Source: Chloridium humicola (lineage: Eukaryota; Ascomycota; Sordariomycetes; Chaetosphaeriales; Chaetosphaeriaceae). Taken from it: DNA of 64,000 nucleotides. A program made the translations under genes and the position numbers. Shown one piece after another: positions 35,730 through 45,992 of this stretch (within the stretch, counting starts at the first letter, position 1; each line of letters starts with the position of its first letter). The stretch lies in assembly GCA_027569505.1 (NCBI GenBank), contig JAPDFF010000005.1:558001-622000 (forward strand), in the 5' to 3' direction. Below the pieces are notes generated by a model. The model did not search any database and was not told where the DNA came from. It was given only the letters and a program-made list of their open reading frames with translations.

Positions 35730-35780
35730 TTCCTTCTTTCCTTCTTTCCTTCTTTCCTTCTTTCCTTCTTTCCTTCTTTC
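35730..35780. repeat. CTTCTTTC-type microsatellite
   Basis: About six tandem copies of an 8-nt pyrimidine unit just downstream of the AA9 gene. Confidence 0.9.
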
Positions 35781-36090
35781 CATCCTCCTTTTGACTTCCG
35801 TTCCAACTTTCTTTTGGCAAGTATGGGATGTCAGCTAGAGGAAGCCGACCAACGTTATCATCCAAGTTTGACCGTCCGACTTCGTACAACTTCCCTGCCA
35901 AGGCTACGGCAACATATGTGCGATAATTGGTGGACATACGAGATACCGCCATTCACCGGCCTGCATATCATCGGGTTCCTCAGGGCCTCGGGTACATGAT
36001 GCCATCGTCCAGTCCAGATCTTCCACAGCAGTGAAGAGACGCCGTTTGGAAAGCCCGACCCCTCCTAAGAGACTTGCTGTGTTGGCATCC

Positions 36091-37068
36091 TCAATTGACG
36101 CTGCGACCCTTCTGCTTCGACCCCTCCCACCACTTGCGGTAGCACGAGGAGAGCGCCCAAGTTACAGCAAACTCAGCAGCCAGAACTTGCGTCCGAGATG
36201 CCAGACTCAGGATGCCCCTGGATACCAGGCCGAGCGAGATGGGGGGACAGAGGTTGAATGTCAGGAGCGTGAGGGACTCAGGGCTGAAGAGGTACGACCA
36301 GAAGGATTTCCTAGTGGGGGTGTCAATGCTTTAGGGCTTGGTACAGGAGAGAAGGAGGTTTTAGACTGGAAATCCAACTCACTCACCTAAAATTCTTTAT
36401 CAACATACCAGCCCCCCGTACGGCCGTGAAACCTTGAGCTTCTTTCCATCGCCTCCACGCGAGCATGTACATTTGGGGCAAGGCCAAATAAGCTACGATG
36501 GCCAAGGTTGCCCCCGCAACGGAAGAAGACCACGAAAGCTTCGACCCAAGAAGACAGCGGTAGACTACTGCTTGACCCACGCCATGGATGAGCCCTTATA
36601 TTGTCTCAGGCCTCAGAGCTGCCGACCAGAAACTCCATTGAGTGTTGGGGTCCGGGAACGGGTCGAATAGCTCGAGGGAGCAACACACCAACGAAGTATA
36701 GATGGCCGCACCAAGAAGACCTGTGAGATCGAGGTTCGGGAAGGCAAAAGAGGCGGCATAGTCGACAGCGACAGCCACAAGACTTGTTATGGTGAGGATG
36801 GTGCTGAGGCGTTCCCAGGTCGTTCACAAATTTGAAGGAGACCAGGCGATGTCGTGGGCCTTCTGGGGACCGTGTCCCAGCAACAGGAAGTGGGCTTTCT
36901 CAACCAGGAATAGGAGCCCTAGCATGGCAACCGTGATGGGGCTGATGAAGGATTTGCCCGCAAACATGACGTATAAATTGGTTGAAGCGAGCGCGATGGC
37001 CCCGTAGGTCGCTCGCTTGGCGGAGGAGTTCTTTGCAGGAGACTTGGTGAAGGGGTTGGAATACGGCG
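36091..37068 (-). pseudogene. Multi-pass membrane protein, broken tandem copy 1
   Basis: Paralogue of the gene at 37591-38715, same strand. Readable from about 37068 (PYSNPFTKSP...) through LYVMFAGKSFISPITVAML, GLLGAAIYTSLVCCSLELFDPFPD and PQMYMLAW; a GT-AG intron at 36386-36311 in the same phase and place as in copy 2; then FNLCPPISLGLVSRG...WALSSCY to the TGA at 36093-36091. It has no in-frame ATG near its start and two in-frame stops, TGA at 36826-36824 and TAA at 36598-36596. The family is not recognised; five or more hydrophobic segments are visible. Confidence 0.7.
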
Positions 37069-37453
37069 CTGGGAGACAATTGAATAATAGAAAAAGTACC
37101 AGAAAACGTATTGTGCTTTAGAGTCCCGTCGCGTTTGGTTTGTGTGTTGCGGGCAATGCAGCATCGCAGTGATGCAATCCAGAGAGCAGGGTCTTGACTC
37201 TCGGACCCTTATGTCATCGGTAGGTAACCACATACAGCTTCCTTCACCTCTTTCACCTTTCTGAAATTAACTTTGGAGACGCGAGTTTCGGCTTTCGAAC
37301 CCTGGCTCTCACCTCGCTGGTAGCCAACTTCAATTCTCACCTCACAGAAGGAACACATATCTAATGGCCTCTGGCCCTTGCCCTCATTCCTTGCATCTCG
37401 ATAACTCGCGTATGTCATGCCATCTAACCCAACTCGACACCCTAGACCAACCA

Positions 37454-37549
37454 CGAAATGGTAAAAGAACGAAATGGTAAAAGAACGAAATGGTAAAAGA
37501 ACGAAATGGTAAAACAACGAAATGGTAAAACAACGAAATGATAAAAGGA
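37454..37549. repeat. 16-bp minisatellite, 6 copies
   Basis: Unit CGAAATGGTAAAAGAA repeated six times with small variation, located between the two tandem pseudogenes. Confidence 0.92.
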
Positions 37550-37590
37550 CAAAAGAGTAAAAGTACACGGCATCGTTGCGCTACGAAACC

Positions 37591-38715
37591 TCAAAACGCC
37601 TTATACTTAGTGGAACAAACACCCAGCGTCCCGTGATATACCAACACTTCTTGAAGGCCAACAGTCTCAAATCTTTCCAAACCAAACCCGCAGCCGTCCA
37701 GCCAGTGCCCCGCCGGGCTGTATTGGCGCCCCAAACTGAGGATGCGCCTCTTCTCCGCCAGGACCTCCCACCACGGGTGGTAGCACGAGGAAAGCGCCCA
37801 AGCCACGAGGAAATCAGCAACTATGACAGGAATCCGAGACACCGGTCTGCGGAAACCCATGGATGCCAGACCGAGTGAAATGGGTGGGCAGAAATTGAAG
37901 ATCAGGAACGTGAAGGGGACTGGGCTGAAAACGAAAGACCAGTAGCATCGGCTGAAGAATGACCAGAAAAATTTCCTAGTGAAGGTTTTAATGCTCGAAA
38001 ACTTGGCAGAAAAGAGAAGGTGAGAGAATCCAACTCACCCGGGTTCAGGGTATGGGTGGTTTATTAACCTGCCAGCTCCCTTTCCCTCCTTGATATTTTG
38101 AGCCTGCCTTCGCCGCCTCGTGGGATGGTTGATATAGGACAAGACCAAAGCAAATCCTATAAACACCCCCGGCTTCCAGTTCATCCGAAAAAGAACCGGG
38201 TACATGGTTGCCTGACCGCATATTGCCTCGAACATCATCCCGACCGTCTCGGGATGTTCAGCGATTGACCAAAGGTCCGAATGCGCGTGATCGTCAGGGA
38301 GCGGGTCAAACAAGTTGAGGCAGAAATATACCAGCCAACCATGTATTACTGCGCCGAGAAGTCTTTAAATCCAGAGAGCGAATGCGGAGCCGCCGGGTGT
38401 ATAATGAGCGATATCATCGGTGGCGACGCCCACCAGAAGAAGTATAGCAAAGAGGGTGCTCAGGAGGCCCAAGATGAAACGGATCTCGGAAGGCCATGGC
38501 TTCCGGAGCATCCGGAGGGCATCGTCGGGAATGCGGTGTCCGAATAAGAAAAATAAGTATGTCTCAACCAGGACCAGGAGGGCCGCGATGACAGCGGTGG
38601 TCGGGTTGAGCTGGTGAATTTTGCCGGTGAGGACGATGTATAAATCCGCCGCAATGAAGGCGAAAAACTGGTAGGTTCCGCTCTTGGCATCCTCCAATTC
38701 CTTTGGGGATGGCAT
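37591..38715 (-). pseudogene. Multi-pass membrane protein, broken tandem copy 2
   Basis: Starts MPSPKELEDAKSG at 38715 and runs through hydrophobic helices (TAVIAALLVLVETYLFFLFG; ILGLLSTLFAILLLVGVA; VIHGWLVYFCLNLFDPLPDD) to an intron at 38038-37976, then FNFCPPISLGLASMG...WALSSCYHPWW to the TGA at 37593-37591. One in-frame TAA (38367-38365) interrupts the first exon; sequence on both sides stays in the same frame and aligns with copy 1. With the stop ignored it would be about 353 residues. The function is unknown. A sequencing error at one base could explain the single stop. Confidence 0.7.
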
Positions 38716-39105
38716 GTCGACGGCGTGGAAAAAAAAAAGGGCTGGAGGATTGGAAGTGCGTTAGGAAAAACATAACGTGCTGGAGATTGCAAGGTTCTAT
38801 TTGAACGGCCGATATTAATCGATGTTGCGGCTCCAAGGCCTAGACTTGAATCTGATGCAGGCACGCACGTTCCTATGTCATAATTAACGTTTACCTACAG
38901 CTGCATTGGGCACTTCTAAAGTGGCGGAGCAGACGCTCGGTGCTCTCTGAGGTTTACGACGACAGAAATCTGCACGGTATACTCTGAATAAGCAGCTCTG
39001 GCGCCTGGCTTTTGATGATGGGCGCATTGTAAACACCAGACCGTTTTGGCCCGTGTTCAATGGTTACCTAAACTTCTATTCTTAAATCTGTTTTTGTCCC
39101 TAACG
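38716..39105. other. Intergenic between pseudogene and transposon
   Basis: AT-richer sequence with no supported gene. The promoter of the copy 2 pseudogene would lie here. Confidence 0.4.
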
Positions 39106-39107
39106 TA

Positions 39108-40585
39108 ACGTATCTTATCAGCGAGTCGCGCATATCAGCGAGCCGCGCACTCTCTACTACCCTCTTACAACTACCCTCAATTGCCACACAACAACACTAG
39201 GAATTTACTACAATTACATCAGAAGCAGCTAAATCAGATGCTTCTACAGCCTCCTGGCAAGTGCGGGCATTATGGCCAGGCTTGCCGCATATACCACAGC
39301 GCCGAACCCTCGTACGACCCCCCCCTGCACCACCACTACCCGGCTACGTTTCTTACACTCCCTCCCCACCTATAGCCCCATGACCCAATATACCCTGTAC
39401 ATCCTGTACAGCAAGTGACCCTCGAAGCTACACACGTGTTCTTTTAGCTCTCCGGCGCTTGCTTAGCGCCTCGTTGGCCTTACGGAGCGAAGCGTTCTCA
39501 GCCCGAAGGAGGGCCACCTGGTACATCACAGCTGTTGTGCTCTTGGCAAGCTGGTCCACAGCAGCCAACATCGAAGTCGGGGAGCTGTTTTGATGGTTGG
39601 CAATACGAGTCGGCTTCTCAGGGGTTGTGAGGTGTCTGGAAGACCCAAGGCTGTGAAGTGCTAGTCTGGGAGGACGGGGGTGTTGGGGTACGAAGCCTGA
39701 TATCCAGCTTGGAAAGCACCCTCTCTAGATCGGATGGAACAAGGCCAGCCCCTCCGAAGCCGCCTTGGATATTCCTCTCGATGATAGAAGCAAAGAAGGC
39801 CTCGCGAAAGCTACAGAGGAACTCGAGCTTACTGACGTAGTTGATATACATGCGTATCAAGTCCTCAACCAAGTGACCGTATACCTTCTTCAGCGGCCCG
39901 AAGCACCTAACATCGAGTGGCTGGAGGATGTAGGACGAATACGGAGGTATATAGAGTGTGATGATATTATTCTGCTAGCAATAGAGCTCGAATTCGGTCG
40001 AGTGGTGGCTCTCGTGGCCGTCGAGGATCAATAACCGATATTTGCCTTTCGTACGAGGGCAAACCACTCGCCAATGACTTTCGGATCCTCGCACTTGGCC
40101 CTCTGGTAGTCGTATTTACGCGTCCAACGCGTTCGGAGCTCTGGCTTGCGTTTGACGAATCGATATGCCCAGAGCTTACCGACAAGGGGTGCGTCGCGTT
40201 CGCGGAGCAGGTGGTTGGCCATATCTTCCACACCACGCAGTCTGGGTAGAAACCCTCGCGCATCTAGCTCAAGGACATATTGAATAATGGCCCCCTCTTC
40301 GGAATCAGTGAGCCGGCGCGAGTTGGCTGGAAGGTCGTGTCGTGAAAGCTTGCTACCGCGTCGGCCACGAAGGGTTGATTCTGGTACGTTATAGAGCTTG
40401 GCTGCAGCCCGAAGGCTTAACTTTTTGTCGTTTCGGATGGCCTCAAGAGCCAAGATTACCCTGGCTTCCTTTGAAGTAGGAGGCATTTTGGGTTGTGGAA
40501 CAATTCGATGTCAAGTGTGAAGAAGACGCGTTGTGGTGGAGCGTGCGCGACTCGCTGATATGCGCGACTCGCTGATAAGATACGT
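39108..40585 (-). mobile_element. Pogo/Fot1-type DNA transposon, internally deleted (1,478 bp)
   Basis: Ends are inverted repeats of about 43 bp beginning ACGTATCTTATCAGCGAGTC with a single mismatch, and TA flanks both ends (39106-39107, 40586-40587), the target duplication of Tc1/mariner-pogo elements. The inside holds the start and end of a transposase but lacks the middle. Within each TIR the motif ATCAGCGAGTCGCGCA-type is itself repeated. Confidence 0.95.
39240..40486 (-). pseudogene. Pogo-type transposase, deleted and frameshifted
   Basis: From the ATG at 40486 it reads the psq-type HTH (LSLRAAAKLYNVPESTLRG) and CENPB-type HTH (GVEDMANHLLRERDAP..., LELRTRWTRKYDYQRAK) to WFALVRK, then jumps to GKYRLLILDGHES of the DDE domain in another frame. 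The missing part, including the first catalytic Asp, is 361 bp compared with the copy at 43.6-45.5 kb. The C-terminal zinc knuckle (CGICGKPGHNARTC) is still visible near 39260-39310. Confidence 0.88.
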
Positions 40586-40587
40586 TA

Positions 40588-41153
40588 TTACTATTACTAG
40601 TTACTCCTCTAGGTGCCCTTGTTTTACCTCCTTTTCCTTCCTATTTCCCCTTCTCTCCTTTCTATAGACTATTTTCCCTAGTCTCCTCTCGGAATTTTCC
40701 CCTTATCGCTCCCCTATTCCTCCACCTCTTCTCCTTTACCTCCTTTATCTTCTTTGAAGTTCTAAAGTCTCCTGAATCCAGGACCAGGACCGCCTGTCTT
40801 CAAAATTCCCCGGTTAGCCTCTCCACATCGACTACCTGGATGATTGGTGTAGACAACCCCAAAAGTCGTTGGTGTCTTGGCCCTGTCTCCTCTCAGATCC
40901 ACCTACCCCAACCCGATCTTCGGGGACTCGTTTTCCTGTCCCCGAGATCCCTCCGAGTCCGTTGCTTATCTCCAGACTATTTCCCGATTTCCATCATCTC
41001 GGGGAGTTTGAGGTGCGAAACTCGAAGAAGCGGTTCATTGAGAAAGTTTGAGTGGTGATTTAGTCTTTTGCCGACTGACACTTTCACTTCCTGCTGGGTT
41101 TTCTGTACATCTCACCCCCCTCTCCATCCTCGGCTACACCCCCTGCATTCACC
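40588..41153. other. Promoter region of the MFS transporter
   Basis: CT-rich, with no gene seen. Pyrimidine tracts increase toward the ATG at 41154, as in many fungal promoters. Confidence 0.4.
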
Positions 41154-42833
41154 ATGACAGCAAGCAGCGATACCGAAAAGGGCGGGGAAACCACCACAGA
41201 ACCTGAAGCCTCAACAACCCCCAAGCTCCCCAACGGCGGGTATGGCTGGGTGATCGTGACGGTCGCTATCTTGCTAAACGCTGTCACTTGGGGTGCGTTG
41301 CCCCCTCCCCAACAAACCTCAAACTACCCCGAAGCTAATACTAAACACCAGGAATGAACATGACCTTTGGAGTTTACTCTTCCTTCCTCCTCCAACAAAA
41401 CCACTTTGTCGGCGGCACCCCGTTGCGATACTCCTTTGTGGGCGGGCTGTCTGTCGGGGCATGCCTCGCTGCTGCGCCGCTGGGGAAGATTTTGATTAAG
41501 CGCTTTGGGTTTCGGGTTCCCATTCTTCTTGGTATGGCTGGTCACACCCGGCCCAAAGTTAGATGCGGGATGCTAATGTACGGATAGGGATGCTCGGCAT
41601 TACGTTGGGACAATGCCTCGCTGGAGTGTCAACGACGTTTGCGGCGTATCTTGTTTGTCAGGGGCTTGTTTTTGGGCTTGGTATGTTGCTAAATGTGATG
41701 AGAAAGAGGGTAATGACGAGGAGATGTTCTGACCTGCTTAGGGCTGGGTATTGTAAGCATAAGCAACCCCTTACCGGTTCTTGTTTGTCAGACTCCTAAC
41801 CACCCCTGATTTGTGCTAGGTTTTCGCAACCTCGCAACCACTACTAGCACAGTGGTTTGACGAGAAGTTGAGTCTCGCATCCGTTGGTTCCCACATCTCA
41901 ACTTCCCGAGTAACTCCTCGGTTTTGATGTTCGGACATTCTTCTAACTCGGGCCTAGGGTCTGTCGATGGGCGGCGCTGGGGCTGGGGGTTTGGTTTTAT
42001 CCAACACAACGCGCGTGCTCATCGAGAAGCTTTCTTTCAGCCAAGCGCTGTACATCAACGGCGCCATTTCGGCGGCCGTCATGCTGCCGTGTGTTTTGCT
42101 CGTTAAAAAGGGGCCAGCTGATGTTGGCATGAATGCTGTGTCGTTGCAGTTGCGGATGCTGCTCCATCCTGCGTTCGTGTGGGTATGGCTTTGGGGAAGT
42201 TTGGCTGGTAGGTATCTTCCTGTTTCTCCCAAGCCATGTGTGAATAGCTCGTTACTAATGTTGGCAGTCATGGGTTATTTCATCGCTCTCTACTCCGTCG
42301 CGTCGTATGCCACGGACGGCATCGGTCTTTCCCAGACCGAGGCGGCTGCCGTGCAGTCGTTGATGGCCAGCGGTCTAATGATTGGCCGGCCCCTGACTGG
42401 GTTTGCGCTGGAGCAGGGAGGACGGGTAAACATTGCTCTGCTGGCCAACGTCATGGCCGGCATTACTTGCTGGGCGCTGTGGGTACCAGCACGCTCGTTT
42501 GCGTTGCTAGCCGTGTTTTCTTTCTTCCACGGATGCACTGCTGGCTCGGTATGGAGTGCTGCCGTGCCCGTGGCTGCTCAGGTCCTTGGGCCGTCACAAC
42601 TGGGGCCAGCGCTGGCTGTTTTCTGGCTTGTTGCTGCTGCGCCCGCCGCTGTGTCGAGTGGGTTGGCTTGCCTGTTGCTGGACTACTCCAGGAAATCCCT
42701 GGGGAAGGACGGTGCCGAGGCGTATGCAATCTCCATCATTTTCTGTGGTGCTCTGTACTTCTCATCCGGCCTTAGCCTGTACGGCGCAAAGGTTCATGCG
42801 CAAAAGTCTTTCGGCATCTGGAGGAAGGTCTGA
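41154..42833 (+). CDS. MFS monocarboxylate-transporter-like protein (7 exons)
   Basis: Plasma-membrane carrier of the MCT/SLC16-like fungal group. Exons: 41154-41292, 41352-41531, 41588-41680, 41742-41752, 41820-41882, 41958-42207 and 42268-42833; 433 aa. The acidic N-terminus leads to the family motif LPNGGYGWVIVTVA, then GVYSSFLL, AAAPLGKILIKRFGFR (loop 2-3), QWFDEKLSLAS-GLSMGGAGAGGLV (loop 4-5 with glycine-rich helix) and a second bundle with MASGLMIGRPLTG. Exon 4 is only 11 nt (GGCTGGGTATT) and is needed to keep frame and the GLGIVFA motif. The fifth intron has a weak donor (GTTGGT). The substrate cannot be named. It lies between two pogo elements. Confidence 0.88.
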
Positions 42834-43402
42834 GTTGTGGCTCAGCTTGGAGTATTTGGCATAACTCACCCAAAACTGCCTCCCAGGTCTTCGCCCTTTG
42901 CAGAGACCACTACGGGCTGTGAACTTGACAAAATCTGTCAATCGAAGCCTCGCCGGGTTCTCCGCACATATTCACCTCTGCGAGACACAGACTTCAGAAT
43001 AACGAATCCGCTGGAGAGAATAGGAGAAGTCTGAGGCCGGCGAGGGCATTTGCAAGACCGGCACGCTCTGCCCTTTTTACCTGATTCTACAGAGTGCTAT
43101 AGGTTAAAGGTAACCATAAGAAATGTGGAAAGATGGGAAGGAATGGAAGATAACATGACAAACAAGACCTGTCGGACCCGGGCCACCGCCCGGCGTTCTG
43201 CCACTTCGCGCCCACCAATTGCCCCGCGCCCAGGGCACTCTTCCTCACCAGACAGCCACCAGACCAATTCATCACCGTTCTTCCTGCCTGTTGGTTCCCT
43301 TCGTCCCACAAGACCACAAGGTTGGAAGATTGGATGGAGGATCTTGGAAATTCTTGTAGCCACACATAACCTCGTACTTCCAGTGAGCTTGTATCATATA
43401 GC
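42834..43402. other. Intergenic downstream of the MFS gene
   Basis: No gene supported on either strand; short overlapping frames only. Confidence 0.4.
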
Positions 43403-43620
43403 GACGGTCAAAAAGTTGGGACTCTTCGCCGAAATTACACCAAAACACACCTGACACACTCCAGACCTTTTTTTAGAAAAATAGAAAAATAGAAAAGAAG
43501 ACAAGATGTTTTTGAAGAATAGAATTAGGTTGGATCTAGTCGTTTTGCCTTTTGCTTGTGTTTTCAGGAAATGGTAGCTGTTTGAGGACGACACACCTCG
43601 GTTCCCATACAATTCGCATA

Positions 43621-45482
43621 ACGTACATGATAAGCGAGTGACCCAGACAAGCGAGTGACCCAGACAAGCGAGTGACCCACCTCCCACCATCCTCCTCCAA
43701 CCATCCTCCATTGCTGCACCACAATACTAGGAACTAACTATAATTACATTAGAAACAGCTGCATGAGATGTTTCCGCAGCCTCCTGGCAAGTACGGGCAT
43801 TATGGCCAGGCTTGCCGCACACACTACAGCACCGAACCCTCGCACGACCCCCCCCTGCACCACCCCTATCCGCCTGCGTTTCTTGCGCTCCCTCCCCACC
43901 CACGGCCCCTGGGCCTAGTAAATCCATTGCATCTTGTACAGCAAGTGACCCCCCAAGCCGGATACGGGTTCTTTTGGCTCTCCGGCGCTTGCTAAGTGCC
44001 TCGTTGGCCTTACGGAGCGAAGACACCTCTGACCGAAGAAGAGCCACCTCGTGCATTACAGCCATCGTACCCTTGGTAAGCTGGTCCACAGCAGTTAACA
44101 TCGACGTTGGGGAGCTGTTTTGATGGTTGGCAATACGAGTCTTGATAAGCGTTAACTGCGAGTCGGCTTCTCGGGGGTTGTAGGGTGTCTGGAAGACCCA
44201 AGGTAGTAGGGTGCCAGGCCGTGATATCGGGGGTATTGGTGTACGAAGCTTGACATCCAGCTTGGAAAGTACCCTCTCTGGATCGTACGGTATAAGACCA
44301 GCCCCTGCGAAGCCGCCCTAGATATTCTTCTCGGTGATAGAGGCGAAGAAGGCCTCGCGAAAGGAACAGAGGAACTCGAGCTTGCTGATATGGTTGATAT
44401 GTATCCATATTAAGGCTTCAACCTGGCGACTATACGCCTGCTTCAACGGCCTAAAGTAGCTAACATCAAGTGGCTAGAGGAGGTGGGAGGAATGTGGAGG
44501 CATGTAAAGCGTGATAATGTTGTTCTGCTGGCAATAGAGCTCAAATTCAGTCGAGTGGTGGCTCTCGTGGCCGTCGAGGATCAACAACCGATATTTGCCT
44601 TTCGTACGAGGTACTATATGGAAGTCGAAGTGCTTGAGCCAATCTAAGCCTACTACATTGGTCGTCCAGCCATTGTCAGTAGTTGCGATACGCCAGTCGG
44701 CTAGGAGGTCGCATTTGGTGTACCAGTTGGTGAGGTGGTACTGCGCGGCCAAGATAATGAACGGAGGGATAGCCCAGCCGAGGGTATTGACTCCCTGGAT
44801 CACCGTTGCCCACTCGCGGTTGCCAGGCTGGGCTAGCTTCGCCTTGCTACGGCCATCTAAGGTTGTAACCACTATGCCTGCGAAGATGATGCCTATCATA
44901 AACCCCACCTCGTCGAAGTTGTAGGTATCATCATCCACGATACTATACTTAGCCTTGACGTTCCGTACGAGGGCAAACCACTCGCCAACGACCTTTGGAT
45001 CCTCGTACTTAGCCCTCTGGTAGTCGTATTTACGTGTCCAACGCGTTCGGAGCTCTAGCTGGCGTTTGACGAAGTTGTATGCCCAGCGTTTGCCGACAGG
45101 GGGCGCGTCGCGTTCGCGGAGCAGCTGGTTGGCCATATCTTCCATACCACCTATTCTAGGAGGAAATGCGCGAGAACATAGCTCAACCATATACTGAACT
45201 ATCGTCTGCTCCTCTAGATTCGTTAGGTTGCGTGAGTTGGCGGGAATGTCGCGTCGTGCAGGCTTGCTAGCGCGTCGGCGCGCTAAGGTTCTACGGTCGA
45301 CCCTGTAGATCTTAGCTGCGGCTCGTTCGCTTAGATTCTCGTCATTTTGAAGAGCTTGGAGGGCCAAGATTATCTGGTATTCTTTCAAAGTAGAGGGCAT
45401 CTTGGATAGTTGGAAAAAATTGTTGTTGAGTGTAAGGGTGTCGCGTCGGGGAGAAAGTGGGTCACTCGCTTATCATGTACGT
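43621..45482 (-). mobile_element. Pogo/Fot1-type DNA transposon, near full length (1,862 bp)
   Basis: Terminal inverted repeats of about 25 bp (ACGTACATGATAAGCGAGTG then ACCCA) with TA on both sides (43619-43620, 45483-45484). The left end has three tandem copies of AAGCGAGTGACCCAGAC-like sequence. It encodes a transposase on the minus strand and is about the size of Fot1-type elements. Confidence 0.94.
43727..45400 (-). pseudogene. Pogo-type transposase with two nonsense codons
   Basis: One frame from the ATG at 45400 to the stop at 43727, 557 codons, interrupted only by TAG at 44476-44474 and TAG at 44320-44318. Domains: psq-type HTH, CENPB-type HTH (GMEDMANQLLRERDAP), DDE nuclease with NFDEVGF and LLILDGHESHHSTEF, and a C-terminal CCHC zinc knuckle (CSVCGKPGHNARTC). 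At both stops the sibling element at 39.1-40.6 kb has Gln (SSYILQPLDV and ERNIQGGF), so both look like CAG-to-TAG changes. Confidence 0.9.
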
Positions 45483-45529
45483 TACAAATTAGTTATGGAG
45501 AAAAAGAGTGACCCAACTTTTTGACCGTC

Positions 45530-45992
45530 ATTTTACATAACTTGAATACACATAAACACACGGTCTGAATTGTTTGAACTTCGTCGTTTAAAAGGGAATT
45601 TAAGGAAAGTTCACCAGCCCCTTTCCACGGTTAAGAAGTTGTTGTGATTCTCGGCGATGATCTGTGCCAAACTTAAGGCACGCATATCCGGTAACTACAG
45701 TAACGTGTTTGATAAGCGAGCGGCGCACTTCTACCTACCTTGCGACAACTGCCGCTGAAACGCCTTCTGTGCAGCCTGACAAATACATTTGATTAGTGCA
45801 ACATCGTGATAGGACGAGGCTCCCGAGCTGAATGCCTTTGAGGCTTGGGCGTTGACCCCAAGGCACATATCCTCTTGGCACCTTGAATGTTCATTGTTTC
45901 CTACCTGTAGTCCCATATTTAGGGTATACTCTCAAGGCAATCCCCATTTCAACCATGTTCTGTGATCCTCTGCAAAATTTCCATAAATCGTC
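45530..45992. other. Upstream region of the HET gene
   Basis: No supported gene; AT-richer than its surroundings. Presumably holds the HET promoter, abutting the transposon. Confidence 0.4.

Larger units (their letters stand above)
43403..45529. mobile_element. Outer inverted-repeat element holding the inner pogo copy
   Basis: An 18-bp perfect inverted repeat (GACGGTCAAAAAGTTGGG) lies at 43403-43420 and, reversed, at 45512-45529, outside the TIRs of the inner transposon. Removing the inner element and one TA leaves about 260 bp, the size of a MITE. The right end continues into GGGTCACTC, which is also part of the inner element's TIR, so the two are probably related. A target duplication for the outer unit could not be fixed. 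Confidence 0.6.

Noticed and set aside
37209..37568. 119-codon minus-strand ORF rich in FYHFV repeats
   Set aside because: Its repeats are the translated 16-bp minisatellite; no start context or homology.
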